A stretch of DNA of 62,856 nucleotides from an uncultured bacterium (GTDB lineage Bacteria; Cyanobacteriota; Vampirovibrionia; Gastranaerophilales; Gastranaerophilaceae), in contig CACWLL010000006.1 of assembly GCA_902761735.1 (NCBI GenBank), forward strand, positions 258,681 to 321,536. The letters run 5' to 3'. Each line of letters opens with the position of its first letter. The stretch's first letter is position 1. A model generated the notes under the pieces. It worked only from the letters and a program-made list of their open reading frames with translations. It did not search any database and was not told the DNA's origin. The position numbers and the translations under genes were made by a program. Below are positions 1 through 9,077 of this stretch, in pieces.

Positions 1-22
1 TTGATATTAAGTTTTCAAATGT

Positions 23-102
23 CCCGTGCGGCTCGGTGCTACCTCTCCTCGGAAGATACTTAATCTTCCTCGTCGGCAGAGTCAAACTGCGCCACATCCG
101 GA
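23..102 (-). ncRNA. Structured RNA element, copy 1 (unknown class)
   Basis: Read on the minus strand, a 43-nt core (82 down to 40) matches a core at 32259-32301 in 37 of 43 positions. It folds as CTCT/AGAG outer pairs, an internal loop with GCCGA, and a 7-bp stem (GGAAGAT/ATCTTCC) capped by TAAGT. An outer stem pairs 91-101 with 23-32 (TCCG..TGTGGC with GCCGCA.CGGG), closing an 80-nt domain. At the stem base a tandem G.A/A.G replaces two Watson-Crick pairs of copy 2. A promoter lies just upstream and no Shine-Dalgarno or ORF is visible inside, so it is a riboswitch-like leader of an unseen gene to the left, or a small RNA. I do not recognise the class. Confidence 0.6.
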
Positions 103-143
103 GGTTAAATACATTTTTAACAGGTTGTTCACCCGTCAATGCA

Positions 144-172
144 ATTCTAGTGTAAACATATTTTAAAGTCAA
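144..172 (-). promoter_or_regulatory. Promoter for RNA element copy 1
   Basis: On the minus strand TTGACT (172-167) and TAGAAT (149-144) are separated by exactly 17 nt. Transcription would start near 137, about 35 nt before the outer stem of the RNA domain. It sits right after the stop of the 877-aa gene. Confidence 0.6.
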
Positions 173-183
173 GTGAAAGATTG

Positions 184-2817
184 TTATAGAGGATATGCCT
201 TTACTTCCGCTCCATATATGGAGTTCTTTGGCACAGCTCCGCCATATATGTCAAGGTAAATGCTTTGTGATGCTATATCACCTATAAAACTCAATCTGAT
301 ATTTTTCATAGGTGCTAAATCCTTTGTTGGTACATCATTAAATTTTGTGCCGAGTATTATCGGGATATCATCTTTCCCTGAGACCTCTTTGGTTATATTT
401 TGGGCATATTCTTTTATTGCGGTTCTTAATTTTTTGCCGATATTTTCTGCCGGTATATAGTTTCTGTTGATTTCTATATTATCAATTACAAATATTTGTT
501 GTCCGTTATTATTAGCAAAATAACACAGGGCATTACCGATGGTGTTCCCGCTCTTGTTATCTACAAATTCTATCATGTTAAATGCCGTATTCATAAGATA
601 TTGTGGCATATAATGCCCGTTTGTCTGCCCTATTCCTATGCAGCAAGTTGAATAATTGCCTTGGAACAAATCCTTTTGCGGATTTCTGTCCCACATTTTT
701 ATTGTTAAATCAAGCGGTTCTGTATTTATTATATCTGGGTCGTTGCTGCAAGAATTTATTTCTTTTAATCTTGCGTTCAGATGATTTTTTATAGTAAGGG
801 TGTTTATAGCATTGTTACTGTTTTGAATATTATTACTTGAATATAATTCCGCACTCGCAAACTCATTCAGATTTTCTTCTGCTCTTTTCCATATTCTTTT
901 TAATCCGTTTATCAGACCTTTTGTAAATTTGTCCAAATTTGCTCTGTTTTTTGTATATTCTTTAGGTACTACAAATTTCCCGTTTTTTATACATTTTGGG
1001 AAACTCTTATCAATAAATTTTTTCATTTCCGGATTTGAAGAACGTAATTCTTCTATATCTTCCGTTATGTGTTCTACTATAATATCTAAATTGTTAGTAG
1101 TTTTATCATTATTTTTAAACAATATATTATTTGCTGAGGATGGGTTTAACCATTTTGAATAATCAAGTCCGTAGCATTGAAAATATTTTTGTGTACTGGC
1201 ATTTGCCAAACCGTAAATATTTGTATAATCATTGATATAACTTCTAAAATCATTCAGTGTGGCTGAATATATTAAATCTTTTAAAGCTTTTGAAGTTGAA
1301 TGGTTTGATAAGTCATTTGCAATATTGTGAATATAATTTATATTCCAACCGTAGAGTTTAGCCAGAGGAATTTTTGAAATTCCGGTTTCGCTAATTCCCG
1401 CAAGTGACATTGTATATTTGTATATATCCCTTTTTAATTCATTTATATCAACGCAATCATTGATTTGCATGTTAAGCATATTGCGAAAGCTTATATTGCT
1501 TTGTTTATATACTCTGTATAAATCAACAAGCTCAAGCTTTTCTGTCGGGGTTTGTTCTCTTCCGTATATATTTTTGCTGGATATAAGTCCTTTTAGAAGT
1601 TTCAAGTCCTCATAATCCATATCAAGTGCAATCTTTTCGGTAAATTTTTGTACGGCATTTGTCCTCTTTCTAAACAGTGCATCCATACTTTCTTTATCGA
1701 GCAGTGATGCGACCAGCATTAATTCAACAAATTTTGTTGTAAAAAATCGGTGTTGTACGTCTTTTGGAGAATGAACTTCCCAATCAAGATATCTGTTTGT
1801 TAATATTGTTAAATCGTTAGTTGCAATATATTTATCAGGGGATTTATCTACCAATGCTTTTTGGTATTTCACACGTTCTATTAATTCATTTATATTTTGT
1901 TCTTTCAGATATTTATCATTTGCATTAAAGGTTTCCATATTGGTAACCATATCATATGCGCCTGCAGAGTATTCTGCTGTGGTTTTGAAAATCGGTAAAG
2001 TTTTGGTGTTTATTATTTCAAATAAGTCTTTACTTGCTTTTCTTCCTATGTAGTCACAATTATAAAGATATTTCATTAAATCTAAATCTTCTTGGCTGAT
2101 ATCTTTTGAGAAAATTTTGGCTATATCATCCGGATATTCTTCTCGCATTGACAGATAATTTGTCCTGCATATTTGCGCGAAGCATTCAATAGGGTCTTTA
2201 TCGTATAATCTTAGTAAATCTTCAAAGTAAAACATTGTATTGTTGTATTTGTGTTCATAAAGATATTGAGCCAACGGAAGGGTATTTTTATTAACGTATT
2301 TCAAAATACCGTCCATATCAAATTTCGTGAATTTTTTATCTTCTAATAATGACATTGCAAAATCATGATTATCTTTATTAACAGCTTCAATAACGCTATC
2401 TATGTTAATCTCTTTCTTGTTAACATTTCCGGTGTAAAGTATAAAATTTGCGATATCATTATTTTCTGAATTTATTATTTTTAGCAGATTTATGCTTTCT
2501 CCGTTGATGAAGCCGTAATCATCCCGAGATAGTCTTTCGGCAATTCGTACATTATCTTTGTTCACATAGCTTAGAGCTTTATTTATATTTTCTTGAGGAA
2601 TTCTTTTATGAGAATTTAGTTGTCCTTTTATTTTGTTATATAATTCCCCATATTCTTCATCGGTCATATCTGTTTTTGACGTAAATGTCGGTCGATAACA
2701 AATATTGGATATTTCCTTTTTATAATCCGGAATTTCTTCACAAGGAGAAGTGTTCCGGGTGTATTCTGCCGGAATTTTACTGTATAAATTTGTATATTTA
2801 AGGGCAAGGATTTTCAA
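184..2817 (-). CDS. Large repeat protein with C-terminal CC-motif domain (paralogue 1)
   Basis: An 877-aa protein of unknown function. The N-terminal part has a TFTSKTDMTDEEY segment and then roughly 40-residue degenerate helical repeats built on a YVNKDN..A..L pattern (residues about 80-200). The C-terminal 160 residues hold a W-D-R-x-P-x-x-D-L-F-Q-G-N-Y-S-x-C-C-I-G motif, then IGNALCYF, a VIDNIEI strand and an EYA helix; this arrangement is reminiscent of a GNAT-like acetyltransferase fold, which is a guess. No signal peptide or clear membrane helix. The start is TTG, inside the TGA stop of the upstream gene (TTGA) with GGAG 10 nt ahead, so translation is coupled to its paralogue. Confidence 0.8.
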   Translation of the reverse strand: MKILALKYTNLYSKIPAEYTRNTSPCEEIPDYKKEISNICYRPTFTSKTDMTDEEYGELYNKIKGQLNSHKRIPQENINKALSYVNKDNVRIAERLSRDDYGFINGESINLLKIINSENNDIANFILYTGNVNKKEINIDSVIEAVNKDNHDFAMSLLEDKKFTKFDMDGILKYVNKNTLPLAQYLYEHKYNNTMFYFEDLLRLYDKDPIECFAQICRTNYLSMREEYPDDIAKIFSKDISQEDLDLMKYLYNCDYIGRKASKDLFEIINTKTLPIFKTTAEYSAGAYDMVTNMETFNANDKYLKEQNINELIERVKYQKALVDKSPDKYIATNDLTILTNRYLDWEVHSPKDVQHRFFTTKFVELMLVASLLDKESMDALFRKRTNAVQKFTEKIALDMDYEDLKLLKGLISSKNIYGREQTPTEKLELVDLYRVYKQSNISFRNMLNMQINDCVDINELKRDIYKYTMSLAGISETGISKIPLAKLYGWNINYIHNIANDLSNHSTSKALKDLIYSATLNDFRSYINDYTNIYGLANASTQKYFQCYGLDYSKWLNPSSANNILFKNNDKTTNNLDIIVEHITEDIEELRSSNPEMKKFIDKSFPKCIKNGKFVVPKEYTKNRANLDKFTKGLINGLKRIWKRAEENLNEFASAELYSSNNIQNSNNAINTLTIKNHLNARLKEINSCSNDPDIINTEPLDLTIKMWDRNPQKDLFQGNYSTCCIGIGQTNGHYMPQYLMNTAFNMIEFVDNKSGNTIGNALCYFANNNGQQIFVIDNIEINRNYIPAENIGKKLRTAIKEYAQNITKEVSGKDDIPIILGTKFNDVPTKDLAPMKNIRLSFIGDIASQSIYLDIYGGAVPKNSIYGAEVKAYPL

Positions 2818-5714
2818 TTTTTCTTCTCCAAATTATATACTTTGACTGTTTTACTTGCTTTGTATGGAGATATTCGTCCGCTAAATACATCCAAATAAAT
2901 AACCATACAATTTTTATCACATTTCCCTATCAAACTGAGTGGTTTATGTTCCAAAGTTAAATCATCCACATTAACATCATTGTAAGAAATACCGAGGTAA
3001 ACAGGGGTATCTTCTTTTCCCGTTACGTCTTTAGCGATATTTTTAGCATATTCTGATATAGCTTCTCGAACTTTTAACTTACTGATTTCATCTTTTATGG
3101 CATTTGTCTTAATTTCAATATTATCAAGTACAAGGGCAACTTTGGATTCTTCTGATTCTTCATCTTTTACGAAGTAGCAAAGAGCATTGCCGATAGTTTT
3201 TCCGGTATTCTTATCAATTATTTCAATCATATTAAATGCAGTATTCAATATATAGTCAAACATTGCATAAGAATGACTGTCATCCATGCCTATACAGCAG
3301 TTTGAATAATTACCCTGAAAAATGTCCTTTTGCGGTATTCTATCCCACATTTTTACTTTAATATCCAAAGGTTTATATGAATGCGGCTTAGACTCAGCTT
3401 CATTTTTTAAGTCTTTTAAAAGTAATTTTAAATGATTATAAATAATAAGAGTATCATGTGCCATCAATATTAAATCGTTTGATTTGCTGTTTATATTAAA
3501 TTCTGCACGTTTCCAAACCCCGCTAAGTTGGGCGAGGATTGATTCTAGAGTATGTATCAATGATGCGTAATTTTCTTTATCGTTGGAAGGTATATTAAAT
3601 TTGCCGTCTTTCATCCATGGGGTTAGTTGCTTGAAAATAAAATCTCTTGCCGGAGTAGCGCATAAAGCCCGAATATCTTTTTCAATCAGTGTGGCAGTTC
3701 CATCTAAGTGTTGTTTGTTATAATTTTTAAATTTATAATTAACTTCATTACTCAAAGAAGGATTGAGCCATTTATTGTAATTTAGTCCTAATTCTTTAAA
3801 TTGGTTTTCAGTTTGTCGGTTTGCTTTTCCGTATATATTTGAGGTGTCCGTAATATATTTTTTGAAGTCCCCAAGGCAAGCCGCTTTTACTATATCTTTT
3901 GTTCTGTCTTTGTCTGCCCATAGTTGAGAATATTCTCGGATAAGTTTATGAAAGTTTTCAAAATCCCAGCCTAAAAGCTTTTCTGCAGGGGCATTTTTAA
4001 TCGCTTTTGATGAAATATTAAATTTTGACAGAATTGATATTATTAAATTCTTGTTCAATTCTCCAATATCAACTTTTCCGGTTTTTATCATCTTTATAAT
4101 CTTGTTAGTATCTGCATCTATGCTGGTATAGGTAATATAAAGATTTAACAATTCAATTTTCTGGTTAGGCAGTAAAGGTTTCCCGAATCGGTTTGTGCAA
4201 TTAAGTGCATCTTTTAATGTTTTTAATTGCTCATAACTTAAATTATTTATTTCATCTTTAAATTTAATGACCGTAAGATGTCTTTTCCTAAATAGCACAT
4301 CCAAACTTTCTTTATCCAATAAATCAGCAAGAATTATCAATAACGGTGTATCATTTCTGAATATAGTGTCGCTCAAATCTTCAACATCATAAAAATTTAT
4401 AATTTGCCCATTTATATATTTTTCAGGGTATTTGAAGAATAATTTTTCTTGTCGGTCAAGTGTTTTCAGGTTTTTCTTTATATCCGTATCAGCATAAAAC
4501 TCGGCAGCTTCAGGTTTTATATTATCAATATAACTTAATCTTTTTATTTCTTCCGGAGAGTATCCTTTATCATATAATTTTTCCAAAATTTTCGAGGAAT
4601 TTGTAACAGATTTTTTTAAACTTAATTCGCTAAGCTCTAATTTACTTTTTATAGGTATATTTTTATCGCTTACTAATTTTAAAATAAAACTGTGATTTTC
4701 TTGATTTATCCTATCCAATATTTTTATATATGAATTTATATTTTCTTGAGTTGCTATTGATACAATTTTCTCCATTACTTTTTCGTTATAAGGTGTTATT
4801 TCAGTGAACAGATTGTAAGCTCTGCATTTTGAAAGTCCTTTATTATTTAATGCGGTTCGTAATATATGTATATTCGATTTATCAAGAAGATCCATTGTTC
4901 CTATCTTTTGATGTTTATATATTTCTGAATCAAAATAAATATCATTTATAAAATTTATATCCGACTTGGATATATTTTCAGGTAATGCAGCTAAGGCGAA
5001 CTCAGGATACGGTAAGTTGTTTTTGATAGCCCATGCTGCAATTGTGCTAAATGTTGAAATGGAATCATTATAAGAAGCTATATTTAATATCTGCGGTAAC
5101 ATTGATGTGTAGTTATAACTCTCATTATAAAGGGCTTTTGCAAGTTTTATTGTTTTTTTATTTGTATAAATCAATGTCTGAGCTATGGTTTCACTGTAAA
5201 CTTTTCTATCTCTGCATAATTGCTCCGCAAATTCGCTGTTATCTTTGTTGATACATTGTAAGATGTGCGGGAAGTCATAATCTCTTTGGTCAATCTTATC
5301 ATCAAACAATACATTCAAAGCGAATTGTTCATTATCCTTATTTACATTGCGCATAATTGCTGCGTATTGGTGAAAAGCGTATCGTAAATCCTCTGCAAAT
5401 TTATTTGCAACCGCAAGGTTGTCTTTTCTGACGTATCTGATTGCCGTTGTAGCATTAGATACGTTGCCTCCTAAAAATATATTCGGTGATTTTAAAAACT
5501 TGTTGTATAATATGTCCTTTTTGGCTTCAAATTCTTCATCGGACATTTCATCTTTTTGCGATGTAAAAAACGGATAATAAAAACATTTGTTCCAAAATTT
5601 ATCATTTTGCACGACATTGACATCCGTGTTTTTTGGAACACTATTTGGTATTGGATTATAGTTATATCTATTTAAAGATTTGTTTTTTGGAGTAACTGTA
5701 TAACTTACTAACAC
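2814..5714 (-). CDS. Large repeat protein with C-terminal CC-motif domain (paralogue 2)
   Basis: A 966-aa paralogue of the following gene: the same FFTSQKDEMSDEEF segment near residue 50, the same ..NKDN..FA..L repeats (about residues 95-220), a shared DKESLDVLFRKR stretch in the middle, and the same C-terminal domain (WDRIPQKDIFQGNYSNCCIG, IGNALCYF, LDNIEI). Start is GTG with GGTGA 5 nt upstream; it is the first gene of a two-gene operon formed by tandem duplication. The Q-G-x-x-S-x-C spacing superficially recalls papain, but no matching His is apparent. Function unknown; the solenoid plus a compact terminal domain would fit an effector or protein-binding role, which is inference only. Confidence 0.8.
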   Translation of the reverse strand: MLVSYTVTPKNKSLNRYNYNPIPNSVPKNTDVNVVQNDKFWNKCFYYPFFTSQKDEMSDEEFEAKKDILYNKFLKSPNIFLGGNVSNATTAIRYVRKDNLAVANKFAEDLRYAFHQYAAIMRNVNKDNEQFALNVLFDDKIDQRDYDFPHILQCINKDNSEFAEQLCRDRKVYSETIAQTLIYTNKKTIKLAKALYNESYNYTSMLPQILNIASYNDSISTFSTIAAWAIKNNLPYPEFALAALPENISKSDINFINDIYFDSEIYKHQKIGTMDLLDKSNIHILRTALNNKGLSKCRAYNLFTEITPYNEKVMEKIVSIATQENINSYIKILDRINQENHSFILKLVSDKNIPIKSKLELSELSLKKSVTNSSKILEKLYDKGYSPEEIKRLSYIDNIKPEAAEFYADTDIKKNLKTLDRQEKLFFKYPEKYINGQIINFYDVEDLSDTIFRNDTPLLIILADLLDKESLDVLFRKRHLTVIKFKDEINNLSYEQLKTLKDALNCTNRFGKPLLPNQKIELLNLYITYTSIDADTNKIIKMIKTGKVDIGELNKNLIISILSKFNISSKAIKNAPAEKLLGWDFENFHKLIREYSQLWADKDRTKDIVKAACLGDFKKYITDTSNIYGKANRQTENQFKELGLNYNKWLNPSLSNEVNYKFKNYNKQHLDGTATLIEKDIRALCATPARDFIFKQLTPWMKDGKFNIPSNDKENYASLIHTLESILAQLSGVWKRAEFNINSKSNDLILMAHDTLIIYNHLKLLLKDLKNEAESKPHSYKPLDIKVKMWDRIPQKDIFQGNYSNCCIGMDDSHSYAMFDYILNTAFNMIEIIDKNTGKTIGNALCYFVKDEESEESKVALVLDNIEIKTNAIKDEISKLKVREAISEYAKNIAKDVTGKEDTPVYLGISYNDVNVDDLTLEHKPLSLIGKCDKNCMVIYLDVFSGRISPYKASKTVKVYNLEKKN

Positions 5715-5801
5715 TTTTTCACCGATTTTACATTTACATTAAAACGAAACATGTAATAAAATGCTTTATTTGGCGTGTTTTGTAACAAAATTTAATGTAT
5801 A

Positions 5802-6632
5802 TTATTGCGCAAACGAAATTACGTTATTAATGACTCCTGCAAGTGCTAAAACGTTTTCTAATTCTTGATAATAGCCGTATCTCAATCGTTCAAAAAATAA
5901 TTTTGAAGCATTTGGTGCTAATGCACAAGTCCAATCTTTATCGATATATAAGCCTTCGACAAAGCGTGCAAACAATTCATTCGGTTTGGTGTAATATTTA
6001 TTTAGTTTACTTATTCTTGCAGCAACTCGCCCTTGCTTTTTTTGTGCTGATTTAAGTCGTATGTATGCAACAAAACTTTTAGGCATGTCCGGAAAATCTT
6101 CTTCTATTGATGATATTGATAACAGTCGTTGCTTTTTTATCCAAAAACCCGTTATAATGCGGACTCTATCATATTTTAAAAGATATTTTGCATCGGAGCG
6201 TTTAATATATTTATCAAATTTTTTAAAAGGTTTTGAGCGCATAAAATCAGGATATTCGGATTTTATAATTGTTTCATATTCTTTAATTTTATTTTTAATT
6301 CTGTCTTTATGTTCGTATAACTTTAGGCATAATGAATTTTTATCAACAAAATTTGTTACTTTGATTAATTCGTCAATAATTTCTTCTTCTTTAACCCCAA
6401 ATAATATATCTAAATTCCCTCCGGTTCTGTTCATGTCCGGTTCAATTTTTGAGTGAATATAATGTGCAAATTCATGAATAAGTGTTGGTATTATTCTGTG
6501 CTCGGGAATGCTCTTGGATATGTCGATTCTGTTTCTTATAAAAAAGCCCTGATGTCCGCGAGCTTTTGTCCCTGTATTCACGTGTAATCCCAAACTTTTG
6601 ACATATTTAATTATCTCTTTTTTATTATCCAT
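5802..6632 (-). CDS. Putative zinc metallopeptidase (HExxH)
   Basis: A 276-aa protein with HEFAHYIHSKI (HExxH zinc motif) near residues 53-63 and NELFARFVEGLYID near residue 217, where the Glu could be the third ligand as in gluzincins of the ImmA/IrrE type. Between them lies a basic, helical stretch. No signal peptide, so probably cytoplasmic. ATG start follows the stop of the upstream ThiE-like gene by 2 nt, with GGGCGGA ahead, so the two are co-transcribed. Family assignment below the level of HExxH peptidase is uncertain. Confidence 0.65.
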   Translation of the reverse strand: MDNKKEIIKYVKSLGLHVNTGTKARGHQGFFIRNRIDISKSIPEHRIIPTLIHEFAHYIHSKIEPDMNRTGGNLDILFGVKEEEIIDELIKVTNFVDKNSLCLKLYEHKDRIKNKIKEYETIIKSEYPDFMRSKPFKKFDKYIKRSDAKYLLKYDRVRIITGFWIKKQRLLSISSIEEDFPDMPKSFVAYIRLKSAQKKQGRVAARISKLNKYYTKPNELFARFVEGLYIDKDWTCALAPNASKLFFERLRYGYYQELENVLALAGVINNVISFAQ

Positions 6633-6634
6633 AA

Positions 6635-7129
6635 CTATATTAATTCCGCCCTTATAATGTTATCGTTTATTTCTTTTATAATATATTTTATGTTTGTATC
6701 GGAAAGGTTTTCCTCGTTTATTATAACAAAATCCGCCTCAGAAGCATTTGAAATTTCGCCAGCTTGAAGATATCCTATTAATGCATTGTCGGACAAAAGG
6801 TGTTTTATTTGATGTGGGGATAGTGAATTTTTATCTGTGATTATACCGTCTGCTTCAACCGTAAATGCAATATCCGCACGATTTTTTATTAATAAAGTGC
6901 TTTCAAATTCCTCCGTTAAAAGCTTTATTTTGTCACATAATTTTATAAATTTTTTATCTGTAATTGAATTTCCGTCAAGAACAATAATACAAGGTTCATA
7001 CATTAGTTTTTCAGCTATTGTATTTAATATAGAATCTTCATTATAATCAGCTGATATTTTAAAAATAAAAAGATTCTTTTTGGCTTGTATTTTTATTCGA
7101 ATAATATTTTGTTTTAATAAATCGGTCAT
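6635..7129 (-). CDS. ThiE/TenI-like (thiamine phosphate synthase superfamily) degenerate protein
   Basis: 164 aa. The central stretch STLLIKNRADIAFTVEADGIITDKNSLSPHQIKHLL follows the order of the ThiE/TenI family (LLINDRvDlAlav.ADGvHLGq.dl....R.ll), including the R-x-D-I-A and ADG motifs. It is about 45 residues shorter than ThiE, the HLGQ segment is altered and the C-terminal phosphate-binding Gly-rich loop is not recognisable, so activity as thiamine phosphate synthase is doubtful. It heads an operon with the metallopeptidase. The ATG lies 6 nt after an extended -10 (TGCTATACT), with no Shine-Dalgarno, implying a leaderless mRNA. Confidence 0.6.
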   Translation of the reverse strand: MTDLLKQNIIRIKIQAKKNLFIFKISADYNEDSILNTIAEKLMYEPCIIVLDGNSITDKKFIKLCDKIKLLTEEFESTLLIKNRADIAFTVEADGIITDKNSLSPHQIKHLLSDNALIGYLQAGEISNASEADFVIINEENLSDTNIKYIIKEINDNIIRAELI

Positions 7130-7135
7130 AATTGA

Positions 7136-7141
7136 AGTATA
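7136..7141 (-). promoter_or_regulatory. Extended -10 of a leaderless promoter
   Basis: On the minus strand TGC-TATACT is followed by 6 nt (TCAATT) and then the ATG at 7129. The -35 region is weak and overlaps the terminator stem. There is no Shine-Dalgarno, so the transcript should begin at or next to the start codon. Confidence 0.5.
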
Positions 7142-7159
7142 GCATAAATTTCACAAAAA

Positions 7160-7190
7160 AAGGTAAGATATTTTACTGAAATCTTACCTT
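7160..7190 (-). terminator. Intrinsic terminator after ctp gene
   Basis: Perfect 10-bp inverted repeat AAGGTAAGAT / ATCTTACCTT with an 11-nt loop, A-rich on one side and T-rich on the other, so it can act in both directions. On the minus strand it ends transcription of the S41 protease gene before the next promoter. Confidence 0.75.
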
Positions 7191-7214
7191 TTTTATTGTT
7201 GTTAACTTTAAAAA

Positions 7215-8456
7215 TTAATAATATCTTGAAAAACTTGCAACGCTTGCTCCGCTTTCAAGTTGTTTAACTATCTCAATAGCTTTTTTTAGCTGAACATCAT
7301 TTTTATTCTTGATATCGTCCTCAGAAAGTTTAATTTCAACATCAGGAGAGATACCTCTTTTGTTAATATCTGTTCCATTTGGCGTCAGGTATTTTTGAAT
7401 TGTGATGTGCGCACTGATATCGCTGCCTAATTTTGTAACCTCTTGAACAACACCTTTTCCAAATGTCGTTTCTCCAACTAGCACAGCCCTGCGGTTATCC
7501 TTCATAGCTCCGGAGAATATTTCACTTGCTGATGCTGAACCTTTATTGATAAGGATTACAACAGGCTTTCTTGTTTTAACTCCTTTTATAGCATGGGTTA
7601 TGTCTTTGTAATTATTTCTGTCTACCGTAGATACTATATCACAGTTTTCAAGAAACATATTTGAAATTACAATTGCATTATTTAATAATCCGCCCGGATT
7701 TGAACGCAAATCAATAATATAACCTTTTTTGTTGTAATTTTTGTCGATTATTGCTCCGAATTCATCTGCGGCAGCTCTGCTCATAAATGTGCTCAAACGA
7801 ATATAGCATATATCATTTGGCATTGTTACATTATCAGGAATCTTTTGGGATACTGATTTTAATTTAATTTGAGCACGAGTAACCGTATAAGTTTTTGGTT
7901 CCTGTTCTCCGCGTTTGATTAATAATGTTACTTGAGTTCCTTCCGGTCCTCTTATTTGATCGGCAGCTTTATCTACGGTAATTGTTTTTGTGCTTTTACC
8001 GTTAATTTCCAGAATTATATCTCCGGCAAGTATCCCTGCTTTTTCGGCAGGGGTGTCTTCAATTGGTGCAATTACGGTAAGTTTACCGTCTTTCATACCG
8101 ATTTGTATACCTATCCCCTTTAATGAACCGTTCATGGAATTCGCTTCTTCTCTGAACTCTTTTGGTTCAAGGAATCTTGTATAAGGGTCATTTAAACTTG
8201 CTAACATGGTGTTAATTGCAACATAAGCATCTTCATCGGTTTGGATGTAGTTGTCATATTTGTGACGCCATTTTGTTTCCCAGTCTTGAGAATTTTTGCT
8301 TCTGTCAACGTATCTTGAATTCACTAACTTCCATACCTGATCATATAACTGTGTCGGACTTTGATATACGGCAAGTACATTATTGTGAATTAGGCAGCCA
8401 TACATAAAGACAAATAAACCTAATGCTATTAAACTTTTTTTCATAAATTTTCTCAT
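7215..8456 (-). CDS. ctpA: C-terminal processing peptidase (S41, CtpA/CtpB-like)
   Basis: A 413-aa periplasmic serine protease that trims C termini of exported proteins. An N-terminal signal peptide (SLIALGLFVFMYGCL) is followed by a helical region, a PDZ domain (about residues 95-180, GSLKGIGIQIG onward) and the S41 catalytic domain. The Ser/Lys dyad is visible in GSASASEIFSGA and ETTFGKGVVQ. Length is typical for the family. Start ATG has GGAGG about 10 nt upstream; a second in-frame Met occurs 4 codons later. Single-gene transcript ended by the terminator at 7160-7190. Confidence 0.93.
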   Translation of the reverse strand: MRKFMKKSLIALGLFVFMYGCLIHNNVLAVYQSPTQLYDQVWKLVNSRYVDRSKNSQDWETKWRHKYDNYIQTDEDAYVAINTMLASLNDPYTRFLEPKEFREEANSMNGSLKGIGIQIGMKDGKLTVIAPIEDTPAEKAGILAGDIILEINGKSTKTITVDKAADQIRGPEGTQVTLLIKRGEQEPKTYTVTRAQIKLKSVSQKIPDNVTMPNDICYIRLSTFMSRAAADEFGAIIDKNYNKKGYIIDLRSNPGGLLNNAIVISNMFLENCDIVSTVDRNNYKDITHAIKGVKTRKPVVILINKGSASASEIFSGAMKDNRRAVLVGETTFGKGVVQEVTKLGSDISAHITIQKYLTPNGTDINKRGISPDVEIKLSEDDIKNKNDVQLKKAIEIVKQLESGASVASFSRYY

Positions 8457-8719
8457 TCTTTAAACGTTCCTCCAGATTATCCTCATTTTTACCTAGCTCA
8501 AGCCTAATTTATAAGATGTGGTTTTATAAAAAAAGTTCCTGAGAAATAAAAATTCGAATACTGCTAGAAAAATATTACCACAAGTATAAATATTTGTATA
8601 TTATAATGAATATTTCAATCTTAACAAAAATAAACTAACAGGTTATTTATAGTCTGTTTACCGTTATATTTAAAAAATTGTATTTATAAAATTAATAAGG
8701 TAACTGATTGGAGGGAAAA

Positions 8720-9013
8720 ATGGGAAAACCTATATCAAAAGCAATTAAAAAAGTATCAGAAAATGTTGGCTCAAACAAGGTTGTAATCATAACAAATCAT
8801 TTAAAGATTGATGGGATTATTTACGTCGAGGATGGGAAATGTGATGAATGTCATGATGATGTAATTACACTTACTGACGCTACGGTTTGTCGGTTGAATG
8901 ATTATTGTACCTGTGAGGGCGATGATTGCAACTGCAGCGATTATGTATGTTTTAAATATGACTGGATTAATATTACGGTGCCTTCGGTCGTTGCATATAG
9001 TATAATTGCGTAA
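8720..9013 (+). CDS. Small Cys-rich hypothetical protein
   Basis: 97 aa, beginning MGKPISKAIKKVSENVG, with GGAGG 6 nt before the ATG, so this start is preferred to an upstream TTG at 8708. The C-terminal half has clustered cysteines and acids (CDECHDD ... CRLNDYCTCEGDDCNCSDYVC), which could bind metal, but no known zinc ribbon or ferredoxin spacing is obvious. The segment TNHLKIDGIIY looks like a beta strand pair. Convergent with the Ycf23 gene across a shared terminator. Function unknown. Confidence 0.7.
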   Translation: MGKPISKAIKKVSENVGSNKVVIITNHLKIDGIIYVEDGKCDECHDDVITLTDATVCRLNDYCTCEGDDCNCSDYVCFKYDWINITVPSVVAYSIIA

Positions 9014-9030
9014 ATTTTATTGCATCAATA

Positions 9031-9065
9031 AAAAAGAGCCCTCTTTCTGTCAGAGGGCTCTTTTT
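9031..9065. terminator. Bidirectional intrinsic terminator
   Basis: A 14-bp stem (AAAAAGAGCCCTCT / AGAGGGCTCTTTTT) with a 7-nt loop lies between two convergent genes and serves both strands. Confidence 0.9.
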
Positions 9066-9077
9066 TTAACTTTTGTT

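Noticed and set aside
184-5714. Papain-like cysteine protease assignment from Q-G-N-Y-S-x-C
   Set aside because: Spacing of Gln and Cys resembles papain, but no matching catalytic His/Asn motifs follow; the downstream strands and helix look more like an acyltransferase-type fold.
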